Origin: an uncultured Prevotellaceae bacterium
GTDB lineage: Bacteria > Bacteroidota > Bacteroidia > Bacteroidales > Bacteroidaceae
Direction of reading: 5' to 3'
DNA: 64,000 bases
Assembly (NCBI GenBank): GCA_902789415.1
Contig: CADAOD010000003.1
Coordinates: forward strand, 86,691-150,690
Under the pieces are notes generated by a model, which was not told the origin of the DNA, ran no database searches, and saw only the letters and a program-made list of their open reading frames with translations. Shown here piece by piece: positions 24,020-32,464 of this stretch (its first letter is position 1; the number at the start of each line of letters is the position of its first letter). Made by a program: the position numbers and the translations under genes.

Positions 24020-24673
24020 ATGAAAGACAGTATCATCATTTTGAGCGGTGGAATGGATTCTACCACGTTGCTCTACGACTATCAGGAGCGTATTGCGCTG
24101 GCCATATCATTCGATTATGGCAGTAATCATAATGCCAAGGAGATTCCCTTTGCCAAGTACCATTGCCTGCAGTTGGGCATCAAGCACCTGGTTATCCCCT
24201 TAGAGTTTATGGGACAGTATTTCCGTAGCTCATTGCTGTCGGGCGATGAGGCTATCCCCGAAGGCCATTATGCCAGCGAGAATATGAAATCTACGGTGGT
24301 GCCTTTCCGTAATGGCATTATGCTGGCCATTGCCACAGGTATGGCCGAGAGTAACGATCTGCAGTATGTGATGATGGCCAATCATGGTGGCGATCACACC
24401 ATCTACCCCGATTGTCGTCCTGAGTTTGTTGATGCTTTCGATAAGACTGCCCAGGCAGGTACCTTTAATGGTGTGCGTTTGCTCTCGCCTTACTGCAATA
24501 TGACCAAGGGCCAGATTGCTGCCCGTGGTAAGGAGTTGGGTATCGACTACAGCAAAACCTGGTCGTGCTATCGTGGTGGCGACAAGCATTGCGGCAAGTG
24601 CGGCACCTGTGTAGAGCGCAAGGAGGCCTTGGCCGATGCTGGCATCGACGATCCTACAGAATACGAAGATTAA
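24020..24673 (+). CDS. queC: 7-cyano-7-deazaguanine synthase
   Basis: A 217-residue enzyme that converts 7-carboxy-7-deazaguanine to preQ0 with ATP and ammonia, in the queuosine tRNA-modification pathway. The N-terminal PP-loop ATP-pyrophosphatase motif is ILSGGMDSTT (residues 7-16), and the C-terminal zinc site has four Cys in WSCYRGGDKHCGKCGTCVER. Length is normal for the family. The gene ends one base before the start of the M16 peptidase gene, so the two are co-transcribed, although no functional link is obvious. No other queuosine gene is in the window. Confidence 0.95.
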   Translation: MKDSIIILSGGMDSTTLLYDYQERIALAISFDYGSNHNAKEIPFAKYHCLQLGIKHLVIPLEFMGQYFRSSLLSGDEAIPEGHYASENMKSTVVPFRNGIMLAIATGMAESNDLQYVMMANHGGDHTIYPDCRPEFVDAFDKTAQAGTFNGVRLLSPYCNMTKGQIAARGKELGIDYSKTWSCYRGGDKHCGKCGTCVERKEALADAGIDDPTEYED

Positions 24674-24674
24674 T

Positions 24675-25904
24675 ATGGCTACCTACAATACTTATACCCT
24701 TGCTAATGGCTTGCGCATTATCCACAAGCCCTCTGTGGCCGAGGTGGTTTACTGCGGTTACCAGATTGCTGCCGGTACACGTGATGAGTTGCCAGGCGAG
24801 GAGGGTATGGCCCATTTCTGCGAGCACATGACGTTTAAGGGTACCGAGTATCGCAACGCTATCCAGATTATCAACGGTCTGGAGCAGTTGGGTGGCGACC
24901 TGAATGCCTTTACCAATAAGGAGGATACCACGTTTTATGCCGCCATCCAGAAGGAGCATATAGCCAAAGCCATCTCGTTGCTTACCGATATGGTTTTCCA
25001 CAGCACCTATCCCCAGCACGAGATAGATAAGGAGGTAGAGGTTATCTGCGATGAGATTGAGAGTTATAACGACTCGCCTGCCGAGCTGATTTACGATGAG
25101 TTTGAGAATATGCTGTTCGAGGGTCATCCCCTGGGGCATAATATCTTAGGTAATGCCGAGCAGCTGCGAACCTATAAAACAGCCGATGCCTTACGATTTG
25201 TAAAGCGCAACTACCGTACAGACAACGCCATTTTCTTTGTGTATGGCAATGTGGATTTCAAACGTCTGGTAAAAATGGTAGAGAAAGCGCAGACTTCAGG
25301 TCAGGCGCCAGCCGAACAGCAGCCTACGTTGGTTAACGATATCACAGCGGTTACTGCCCAATCGCTTACTAAGGATATTGGTTCGCACCAGGCACATGTG
25401 ATGTTAGGCACACGTAGCTACGACATCCATCATCCATTGCGTATTCCCTTGTATCTGCTCAATAACATTCTTGGTGGTCCCAGTATGAATGCCCGTCTGA
25501 ACCTGGCCCTGCGCGAGCGTCATGGCTTGGTTTATACCGTCGAAAGCACCATGGTAAGCTACAGCGATACAGGTATATGGAGCATTTATTTTGGTTGCGA
25601 CCCACACGATGTGCGTAAATGCCTCCGCCTGGTGCGTCGCGAACTGGATAAGGTGATGCAGAAGCCCTTGAGCGATAATGCCTTGCAGAAAGCCAAGCAG
25701 CAGCTGAAAGGTCAGATAGCTATTGCCTGCGACAATCGCGAACAGTTTGCACTCGACTTTGGTAAGAGCTTCCTGCACTATGGCTGGGAGAAAAACGTTG
25801 AAAAGCTGTTTGACAGTATTGATAAGGTAACGGTTGATGATATACAAAAAGTAGCAAACGAACTGTTTGCTGCCGATAAGCTCTCAACCTTGATATTTAA
25901 ATAG
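24675..25904 (+). CDS. M16 family zinc metallopeptidase
   Basis: A 409-residue protein with the inverted zinc motif HxxEH as HFCEH at residues 47-51, and the downstream Glu ligand in EVICDEIESY near 125-130. The C-terminal inactive half (from about 200) includes the family's GGPSMNARLNLALRERHGLVYTV region. No signal peptide is seen, so it is probably cytoplasmic, like PqqL/YmxG-type processing peptidases. The ATG at 24675 is chosen because homology begins at NTYTLANGLRI; the longer frame overlaps queC. The end overlaps by 8 bp the end of the convergent sigma factor gene. Confidence 0.92.
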   Translation: MATYNTYTLANGLRIIHKPSVAEVVYCGYQIAAGTRDELPGEEGMAHFCEHMTFKGTEYRNAIQIINGLEQLGGDLNAFTNKEDTTFYAAIQKEHIAKAISLLTDMVFHSTYPQHEIDKEVEVICDEIESYNDSPAELIYDEFENMLFEGHPLGHNILGNAEQLRTYKTADALRFVKRNYRTDNAIFFVYGNVDFKRLVKMVEKAQTSGQAPAEQQPTLVNDITAVTAQSLTKDIGSHQAHVMLGTRSYDIHHPLRIPLYLLNNILGGPSMNARLNLALRERHGLVYTVESTMVSYSDTGIWSIYFGCDPHDVRKCLRLVRRELDKVMQKPLSDNALQKAKQQLKGQIAIACDNREQFALDFGKSFLHYGWEKNVEKLFDSIDKVTVDDIQKVANELFAADKLSTLIFK

Positions 25905-26391
25905 CTCGCAAGTACTGGCGCATGGCCTTGCGGGCAGTACCTAAGCGATACTCTACGTTCTTGTAGTTCTCGCCTAAGAAATCGGATATCTCGCCCACCT
26001 TCATGCCATCGTAGATATGAAGGCGATACACCTCGCGACAGTTTTCTGGCAGTCGTGCCAGTCCGCGTTCCAGCTGTTCGGTTATTTCTCTGATGGAGTA
26101 AACCGAATCGGCCGAAAGAACCTCGCTACACACCTCTCGGATATAATGCTCGTAGTCGTTGGCGCTGATACGTCGACGATAAAAATCGCATATCATGTGG
26201 CGTGCTGTGGTGTAAACTAAGGCTGGTAAGGTGGTGTCGGTAATTAATTTGGTGGAAGTGAGCAGACGCAGAAACACGTTCTGAACCACGTCTTCTGCCT
26301 CTGCTCTGCCACCAAGACGAGTGCTGACGTAAGCCAGCACCTCGTCGCGATGAGTAACGTAATAATTGGTTATAAATTGGTTTTTATTCAT
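25897..26391 (-). CDS. ECF-family RNA polymerase sigma factor
   Basis: A 164-residue sigma factor. Region 2 is seen at about 10-75 (RAEAEDVVQNVFLRLL, LVYTTARHMICDFYRRR) and region 4 at about 105-160 (LARLPENCREVYRLHIYDGMKVGEISDFLG). No anti-sigma gene follows; the next gene is convergent. Its ATG lies inside the end of the GH43 gene (8-bp overlap), so it is translated from the same transcript as the transporter and GH43. Bacteroidota ECF factors of this type often control polysaccharide loci, which suggests feedback on sugar use, but the target is unknown. Confidence 0.9.
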   Translation of the reverse strand: MNKNQFITNYYVTHRDEVLAYVSTRLGGRAEAEDVVQNVFLRLLTSTKLITDTTLPALVYTTARHMICDFYRRRISANDYEHYIREVCSEVLSADSVYSIREITEQLERGLARLPENCREVYRLHIYDGMKVGEISDFLGENYKNVEYRLGTARKAMRQYLRAI

Positions 26392-27385
26392 TCACAACCT
26401 TTTGAATAGTACCATCCTCGTTGTAGAACAAGCGCTGTACTTTGAGCGAACGCAGATGGGTAATATCGTTAGAAGGTACGCAATCGTGATAGAACAGGAA
26501 CCACTCGCCCTTGTACTCAACGATAGAGTGGTGGGTAGTCCAACCTACTACTGGATCGAGAATCACACCCTGGTAGGTGAAAGGTCCGTAAGGGGTATCG
26601 CCGATACCGTAGCACAGCATGTGGCTGTCGCCTGTAGAGTAGCTGAAGTAGTACTTACCATTGTACTTGTGCATCCATGAAGCCTCGAAGAAGCGGTGAG
26701 GATCGCCAGCCTTCAGGGGCTGTCCGTCCTTGTCAACCACTACCACGCTACGTGGAGCCTCGGCAAACTGCAGTACGTCGTCGCTCATCTTAACTACAAA
26801 GCTCGACAGGGCAGGTACATCGGCGGGCGCAAAGAGCCGAGTCTTCTTATCAGCAGCAGGGCCCAGGTCAACACCTTCCTTCACCAGCTTTTCTGGTGCC
26901 TGATACCACTGCAACTGTCCGCCCCACAATCCGCCAAAGTAGCAGTAAATCTGTCCGTCGTCGTCTTTAAACACGCTGGGGTCGATAGAGAACGAACCGC
27001 GGATAGGCTGATCCTGTGGAATGAATGGACCTTCGGGCTTATCAGCCACAGCCACACCCAGATGGAATACGCCATTATAGTCCTTAGCCGAGAAAATCAG
27101 GTAGTACTTACCGTCCTTCTCAACACAGTCGTTATCCCACATCTGCTTTTCGGCCCACTTTACGTCGGCAACATCCAGAATCTTTCCATAGTCGGTAACC
27201 TCGCCGTTCTCTACATCTTCCATAGAGATAACGTGATAGTCTTTCATTTGGAAGTGACCGCCATCATCGTCAAAAGCAGCGCCAGCCTCCCAGTCGTGCG
27301 AGGGATATACATAAAGCTTACCATTAAACACATTAGCAGATGGGTCTGCATAATAATCTTTTGGATAAAGATAGCGTGGTTTCAT
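26384..27385 (-). CDS. GH43 family glycosidase (arabinofuranosidase/xylosidase type)
   Basis: A 333-residue enzyme without signal peptide, so probably cytoplasmic. It has the five-bladed propeller hallmarks of GH43: the first catalytic Asp in YYADPSANVFNGKLYVYPSHD near residue 14, a pKa-modulating Asp in FSIDPSVF near 130, and the acid Glu in FFEASWMHKYNGKYYFSYS near 233. Family members cleave arabinosyl or xylosyl linkages. The ATG at 27385 is preferred to a GTG two codons upstream. Seventeen bp upstream lies the stop of a GPH sugar transporter gene, which fits import of short oligosaccharides and their cleavage inside the cell. Confidence 0.9.
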   Translation of the reverse strand: MKPRYLYPKDYYADPSANVFNGKLYVYPSHDWEAGAAFDDDGGHFQMKDYHVISMEDVENGEVTDYGKILDVADVKWAEKQMWDNDCVEKDGKYYLIFSAKDYNGVFHLGVAVADKPEGPFIPQDQPIRGSFSIDPSVFKDDDGQIYCYFGGLWGGQLQWYQAPEKLVKEGVDLGPAADKKTRLFAPADVPALSSFVVKMSDDVLQFAEAPRSVVVVDKDGQPLKAGDPHRFFEASWMHKYNGKYYFSYSTGDSHMLCYGIGDTPYGPFTYQGVILDPVVGWTTHHSIVEYKGEWFLFYHDCVPSNDITHLRSLKVQRLFYNEDGTIQKVVNE

Positions 27386-27402
27386 ATACACATTTTTTAT
27401 AG

Positions 27403-28851
27403 TTAATAATCATTATTCTGGTTGGCAATCCTGCGGCGTGCCGACAGTTCTGCCTGCATATTTTCGTTATACTCTTTCGATATGGGGTAGTAGTGCAGCG
27501 CCACCACACCTACCATAAACAGCATGGCTGGCACAATGCTCGATACCAATCGGATACCCATCGTGGCACTCTCGTTCTGTATGGTGATGTCGCCACCCGA
27601 TACATAGCCGAACATCGAGATGATGATGCCTGCGATGGCGCCTCCAAAGCCCAGACCTAATTTCAGGGCCAGCACGATGCCCGAGAAACAGAAGCCTGTG
27701 GCACGGCGATGGCTCTCGTATTCTATATGGTCGGCCACGTCGCCAATCATGGCCCACAGCAGTGGGATGGTAGGCGCATAAGCCAGTGAGCGCAGAAAGT
27801 TAATCACAAACAGCAGTCCTACGTCGGTGGGCTCTGGGATATAGAACAGGGCGGTAAGGAATGCCGTCATGGTAAGGCAAACCTTAAATGTTTTCTTTTT
27901 GCCAAACTTATTGGCCAGATAGCGCGACAAACAAATTACACCCACAAACTGTACCACTGCGCCCATCATGTTAAAGGCCGAGAAGCCGATAGAATAGGCG
28001 TTATTGAAGTCGAGACTGATGAAGTGCGACAAGAAATCGTACAGTGACTTCTGGTCAACATTGTATTGGAAGTAGAAGTTCATGGCCGATCCCCACATGG
28101 CTAATGTAACGAATAGCGCAAATGTGAGTAATGCCATCGCGTTCCACGATACATTCGACACCGTATTCTTAATATCTTCTCTCACACTTACTTGCTGGCG
28201 TGGGGGCGGCTGTATGCGCTCTTTGGTTACAGCAAAGGTGATGATAAAGAAGATAAAGGCGATGCAGGCAAAGATGGCGATGGTACAGCTCCATCCATGC
28301 TGCAGGGTGCTGCCTTCGGCAAAATGGTCAACCAAAGGTAATGTAAGACCCTGAACCACGAACTGCGCAATGGTTACCACCACAAATCGGATGGTAGTAA
28401 TGCTGGTACGCTCGCGAATATCGCTGGTCATCACACCTCCTAACGAGGTATAAGGTATATTATTAAAGGAGTAGGCCGTCATCAGCAACACATAACTGAT
28501 GGTGGCGTACATGGCTACCGAACTTTTCTGATGAATGCCTGGATTATAAAATGCCAACATGTAGAATACGCAGAAGGGGATAACGGTCCAAAGCATCCAA
28601 GGACGGAATTTACCCCAACGGGTGTTGGTATGATCAGTAAGCAAACCGATGGCAGGATCAACGATGATGGCCGAAATGCTGGCAATCATGAGTACCGATC
28701 CAGCAACAGCGCCGTCGAGTCCAAAAACATCGGTGTAGAACTTCAACTGGAATATCATCATCATCTGGAATACCAGGTTAGCGGCGGCATCTCCTAACGA
28801 ATAGCCGACCTTCTCACCTAATGATACTTGCTGCGATGATAATTTATTCAT
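27403..28851 (-). CDS. GPH-type MFS sugar cation symporter
   Basis: A 482-residue inner-membrane transporter with about 12 helices. The glycoside-pentoside-hexuronide signatures are present: GYSLGDAAANLVFQMMM in helix 1, DPAIGLLTDHTNTRWGKFRPW in the first loop, and SFNNIPYTSLGGVMTSD. It is first in an operon with GH43 and the ECF sigma factor. The ATG at 28851 is used because the 27 upstream codons cross the promoter. Substrate is probably an oligosaccharide with pentose residues, given its partner. Confidence 0.9.
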   Translation of the reverse strand: MNKLSSQQVSLGEKVGYSLGDAAANLVFQMMMIFQLKFYTDVFGLDGAVAGSVLMIASISAIIVDPAIGLLTDHTNTRWGKFRPWMLWTVIPFCVFYMLAFYNPGIHQKSSVAMYATISYVLLMTAYSFNNIPYTSLGGVMTSDIRERTSITTIRFVVVTIAQFVVQGLTLPLVDHFAEGSTLQHGWSCTIAIFACIAFIFFIITFAVTKERIQPPPRQQVSVREDIKNTVSNVSWNAMALLTFALFVTLAMWGSAMNFYFQYNVDQKSLYDFLSHFISLDFNNAYSIGFSAFNMMGAVVQFVGVICLSRYLANKFGKKKTFKVCLTMTAFLTALFYIPEPTDVGLLFVINFLRSLAYAPTIPLLWAMIGDVADHIEYESHRRATGFCFSGIVLALKLGLGFGGAIAGIIISMFGYVSGGDITIQNESATMGIRLVSSIVPAMLFMVGVVALHYYPISKEYNENMQAELSARRRIANQNNDY

Positions 28852-28875
28852 AACTGTTGAAAAATAAAACTGGTG

Positions 28876-28883
28876 CAAAGGTA
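28876..28883 (-). promoter_or_regulatory. -7 promoter element of the GPH-GH43-ECF operon
   Basis: TACCTTTG on the minus strand, 24 bp before the ATG at 28851. Divergent from the promoter at 28990. Confidence 0.72.
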
Positions 28884-28989
28884 GTGAAAAATCGGCAAGT
28901 TTATATTTTAAATTGTTACAGAAGTTTTTCAAAATGTGTCATTGCATAACAAAATGGCATTTTTTGGTGGTTTCATCGAAGATTTTTCT

Positions 28990-28997
28990 TAATTTTG
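28990..28997 (+). promoter_or_regulatory. -7 promoter element of the acetylesterase-GPH operon
   Basis: TAATTTTG, 19 bp before the ATG at 29017. Confidence 0.7.
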
Positions 28998-29016
28998 TGA
29001 CCTCAAAGCAACAATT

Positions 29017-30966
29017 ATGAAGAAAATTATATTTTTTTGTGCAACACTATTTTGTTTGTCAGTTGCCGATGCAAAAGTAACCATGCCTAAGTTGTTCCAG
29101 TCGGGCATGGTGGTGCAGCGTGGCAAACTCATACCTGTTTGGGGTCATGCCGATGCTGGCGAAACCGTTACCGTTCGTTTCAACAAGAAGGTATATCAGA
29201 CCACAGCCGATACCGATGGCCGTTGGCGTGTCGACCTGCCCAAGATGAAAGCAGGCGGACCTTATCAATTGTCTGTTAACGACCAGACCATTGATAATAT
29301 TCTGGTAGGTGATGTTTGGCTATTGTCTGGTCAGTCTAATATCGATGTGACTATCGAGCGTGTTTATCCGCAGTACACCCAGGAGATTGATAACTACGAG
29401 AACAGTCAGATTCGCTTGTTCCGTGTGCAGAACGAAACCAGCACCCATGGTGTAAAGGACGATATCCGCAATACCAATATCAACTGGAAGCCTGTTAACA
29501 AGCAGAATGCCTGGTTGTTCTCGGCTGCCGGCTATTTCTTGGGCAAGAAGATGTTCGAGAAGAATAAGGTGGCCCAGGGCATCATCGTTAACAGTTGGGG
29601 CGGCACGCCCATCGAGGCTTGGATTAGCGAGGATTCGCTGAAGGCCGACTATCCCATGCTGATTAAAAAGCTGCAGATGTATCAGAACGATAATTATGTA
29701 CGCGCGCAAATGCGGGCCAATGGCGCTGCCAACCAGCAGTGGGAAAGCATCCTGAACCAGACCGATCCTGGTTATGCTGATGTGGCTGTTGATGAAACCT
29801 CTTGGCAGCAGGTTGATCAGAACAACTGGACCTGGCGCGGCACAGGTAGCGTTTGGCTCCGTCAGCACATCATGATTGATAAGGATCACGCAGGCAAGCC
29901 AGCCCGTCTGTTGCTGGGCACGCTTTTTGATCGCGATGTAACCTATCTGAATGGGAAACAGATTGGACAAACGGGTTATCAGTATCCCCCACGCCGTTAT
30001 GATATCCCCGAGGGCATGCTGAAAGAGGGCGATAATGTGATTGCCATCCGTTTTATAAATAAGTATGGTGCCTGCCACTTTATCCCCGAAAAGCCCTATA
30101 TGCTGTGCTTTGGCGACGATCGCTTGTCGCAGAACCCCATGCCAAAGGATGTAATACCCCTTGGCGCACAGTGGAAGATGAAAGTAGGTGCCGAGATGCC
30201 ACAATGCCCAGGTGGCGATGTGTCGTTGCAGAACCTGCCCACCACGCTGTATAATGCCGTGCTGTATCCGTTGGCACCTTATGCTATCAATGGCGTGGTA
30301 TGGTATCAGGGCGAATCGAATACAGGCAATCCTGCTCCCTATGCCGACCATCTGAAAAAGCTGATGGGCAGCTGGCGCGACCGCTGGAACGACCAGCAGA
30401 TGCCGTTTGTCATCGTGCAGCTGGCCAACTACGATGGTCGCCAGCAAACAGCCTTCCCACGTCCCATCACCCTGCAGGCTGAACCAGTAAACAGCGGTTG
30501 GGCACAGTTGCGCGAGGCTCAGCGCACAGTGGCTAAGGCCGATGCCAAAGCCGAACTGGCTGTGATTAACGACCTGGGCGAGACGGTTGATATCCATCCC
30601 CTGCGTAAAAAGGAGGTGGCCGAGCGCATCGCTTTGTGTTTTGATAAGCTTATATATAATAATAAGGTGAAGCTTTCGCCCGAGGTGGTATCTACGCAGG
30701 TGAGCGATGCGGCTATCCAACTTACGCTCGACCAGCCTATACAGGAAGGCGATCTCTATACATTCGAGGTCTGCAACAATTGTTGCGATAAATACCAGAA
30801 TGTGCCTGCTGTAGGCAAGGGCAATGTGATTACCCTTCTCGTACCTCACGCTTCGCAGAATTCAACCCTTAAAATCCGCTACGCTTGGAAAGACGATCCC
30901 AAGCAGGCCAACGTACGCTCGCTGAGCGGACTGCCCATGAGTTCATTCGAAATAACAATTAAATAA
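29017..30966 (+). CDS. Sialate O-acetylesterase-type SGNH hydrolase, secreted
   Basis: A 649-residue protein with a signal peptide ending SVADA. The SGNH fold is split by an inserted beta-sandwich: the catalytic Ser block LLSGQSNIDV lies near residue 106, a jelly-roll insert (WRGTGSVWLRQHI to YLNGKQIGQ) at about 270-350, then GVVWYQGESNTGNPAPY near 430 and the Asp/His block DLGETVDIHPLRKKEVAERIA near 530. This arrangement is that of SASA/DUF303 esterases that remove acetyl groups from sialic acid or from plant glycans. The next gene, 11 bp on, is a GPH transporter, so deacetylated sugars may be imported. Substrate cannot be fixed from sequence. Confidence 0.88.
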   Translation: MKKIIFFCATLFCLSVADAKVTMPKLFQSGMVVQRGKLIPVWGHADAGETVTVRFNKKVYQTTADTDGRWRVDLPKMKAGGPYQLSVNDQTIDNILVGDVWLLSGQSNIDVTIERVYPQYTQEIDNYENSQIRLFRVQNETSTHGVKDDIRNTNINWKPVNKQNAWLFSAAGYFLGKKMFEKNKVAQGIIVNSWGGTPIEAWISEDSLKADYPMLIKKLQMYQNDNYVRAQMRANGAANQQWESILNQTDPGYADVAVDETSWQQVDQNNWTWRGTGSVWLRQHIMIDKDHAGKPARLLLGTLFDRDVTYLNGKQIGQTGYQYPPRRYDIPEGMLKEGDNVIAIRFINKYGACHFIPEKPYMLCFGDDRLSQNPMPKDVIPLGAQWKMKVGAEMPQCPGGDVSLQNLPTTLYNAVLYPLAPYAINGVVWYQGESNTGNPAPYADHLKKLMGSWRDRWNDQQMPFVIVQLANYDGRQQTAFPRPITLQAEPVNSGWAQLREAQRTVAKADAKAELAVINDLGETVDIHPLRKKEVAERIALCFDKLIYNNKVKLSPEVVSTQVSDAAIQLTLDQPIQEGDLYTFEVCNNCCDKYQNVPAVGKGNVITLLVPHASQNSTLKIRYAWKDDPKQANVRSLSGLPMSSFEITIK

Positions 30967-30977
30967 CTAATATAAAT

Positions 30978-32369
30978 ATGAGTACATCTAACGAAACCAA
31001 AGGCTTTTACAAGCTTTCGTGGCTCCAGCGCATCGGCTATGGATCGGGCGACCTGGCGCAGAATCTTATTTTCCAGACAGTGGCATGTTACCTCATGCTT
31101 TACCTCACTACCGTACTGAAGATTAATCCGGCTTTTGTAAGCGGACTGATTCTCTCCGTTCGATTGATCGACTGCTTCTGGAGTCCTGTAGTAGGTCGTT
31201 ATATCGACAACCGCAACCCTAAGTTGGGTAAGTATCGTACTTATCTGCTGTATGGTGGTATCCCCTTAACAATTGCCGCCTGCTTGCTCATGCTGCCTCA
31301 GGCCGCTACCTGGTCAACCAGCGTGAAGCTGATTTATGCTACCGTTAGCTATACCGTGCTTAGCATGATCTACTCGGTAGTAAACATTCCTTATGGCTCT
31401 ATCATGGCCAGTATGACGCGCGATAACGACGAGGTGCTTAAGCTTACATCAACCCGTATGGTATGCGCCAACATCGGTCAGATTGTGGTTCAGGCTGGTT
31501 TCCCCATTGGTTTGGCTATCGTGGCCCACACCATCATCGACTGGAACCAGGCGCTGTTCATGGCCATTGGTACCATTCCTGCCTTTGTTATCCTGCCTTC
31601 GCTGCCTATGCTGAAGAGATGGTTGGGTAAGAAGGGTCTGTATTACCTGCTGCTTACCATCGGCTTTGTGGGCTTTGCCATCCTGTTTACCATTGGTAAG
31701 TTCTTTGATGTGGCCGAGCTCAATACACTGATACAGACAGCTAAGGTGATGACAGGTGTAGGTTTGCTGGTAGGTTCGCTCATGTGGGCACTGGTGCCCG
31801 AGGTTATTACCGAGGCCGAGTATCGTACAGGCAACCGTCCTGCTGCTACCGTTAACGCTCTGGCTGGTGTAGCTTTCAAGGCTGGTTTCTCAATCGCTGG
31901 TTGGATTACTCCACTGGTAATGGGTATGATTGGTTTCGACCTGGCCAGCGAGGAGTCGGCTCTGCCCGTCGATCCAGCTGCTTGGTTCACAGTTACCTGC
32001 GTATTCGCTATCGTAGGCTTTGTGCTGCTGCTTTACTGCTTCACAGGTTGTAAGGAGCGCATTGCCACCACACCCGAAAAGCCTGTTACCTATGGCGAGA
32101 TGTTTGCCGAGTTTAAGGCCAATAAGTGCCTGCAGCTGGTGCTCAGCATCTTTGTAACGGTGTTCCTGGCTTCGTTCATCAGCGCACCTGTTAACGCTTA
32201 TTACACCCACTTGGCCGAATATTCAGTAACAGCTCAGAATGCCATCCTGGTGTTCACCTGTATCATTCCTGCCGTTCTGTTGATTATTGTTGGAGGTCTT
32301 ATTTACAAGTATCCTCTTACCGATGAGCGCCTGGACGAGATTAACAAGGAAATCGAGGCTCGTGGATAA
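30978..32369 (+). CDS. GPH-type MFS sugar transporter
   Basis: A 463-residue membrane protein with about 12 helices. GPH hallmarks: RIGYGSGDLAQNLIFQT in helix 1, SPVVGRYIDNRNPKLGKYRTY in the first loop, and SVVNIPYGSIMASMTRDN. It is only distantly similar to the transporter at 27403-28851, which lacks the extended mid-region. It sits 11 bp behind the esterase gene in the same operon and probably imports the esterase product. The 95-bp gap to the next gene contains that gene's promoter. Confidence 0.9.
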   Translation: MSTSNETKGFYKLSWLQRIGYGSGDLAQNLIFQTVACYLMLYLTTVLKINPAFVSGLILSVRLIDCFWSPVVGRYIDNRNPKLGKYRTYLLYGGIPLTIAACLLMLPQAATWSTSVKLIYATVSYTVLSMIYSVVNIPYGSIMASMTRDNDEVLKLTSTRMVCANIGQIVVQAGFPIGLAIVAHTIIDWNQALFMAIGTIPAFVILPSLPMLKRWLGKKGLYYLLLTIGFVGFAILFTIGKFFDVAELNTLIQTAKVMTGVGLLVGSLMWALVPEVITEAEYRTGNRPAATVNALAGVAFKAGFSIAGWITPLVMGMIGFDLASEESALPVDPAAWFTVTCVFAIVGFVLLLYCFTGCKERIATTPEKPVTYGEMFAEFKANKCLQLVLSIFVTVFLASFISAPVNAYYTHLAEYSVTAQNAILVFTCIIPAVLLIIVGGLIYKYPLTDERLDEINKEIEARG

Positions 32370-32427
32370 AAGAGCGATATTTATTAATATTTTGATAGAA
32401 TAACTTGCAAGTTTCAAACTTTTTCCG

Positions 32428-32435
32428 TATCTTTG
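32428..32435 (+). promoter_or_regulatory. -7 promoter element of the TPR-PP2C gene cluster
   Basis: TATCTTTG, 29 bp before the ATG at 32465. Confidence 0.75.
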
Positions 32436-32464
32436 CCCTCAATAAATGATTATTGGGCATAAGA

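Noticed and set aside
29320-30849. 509-codon minus-strand open frame
   Set aside because: Exact antisense of the acetylesterase gene; no domain, no promoter, and composition typical of a codon-bias shadow.
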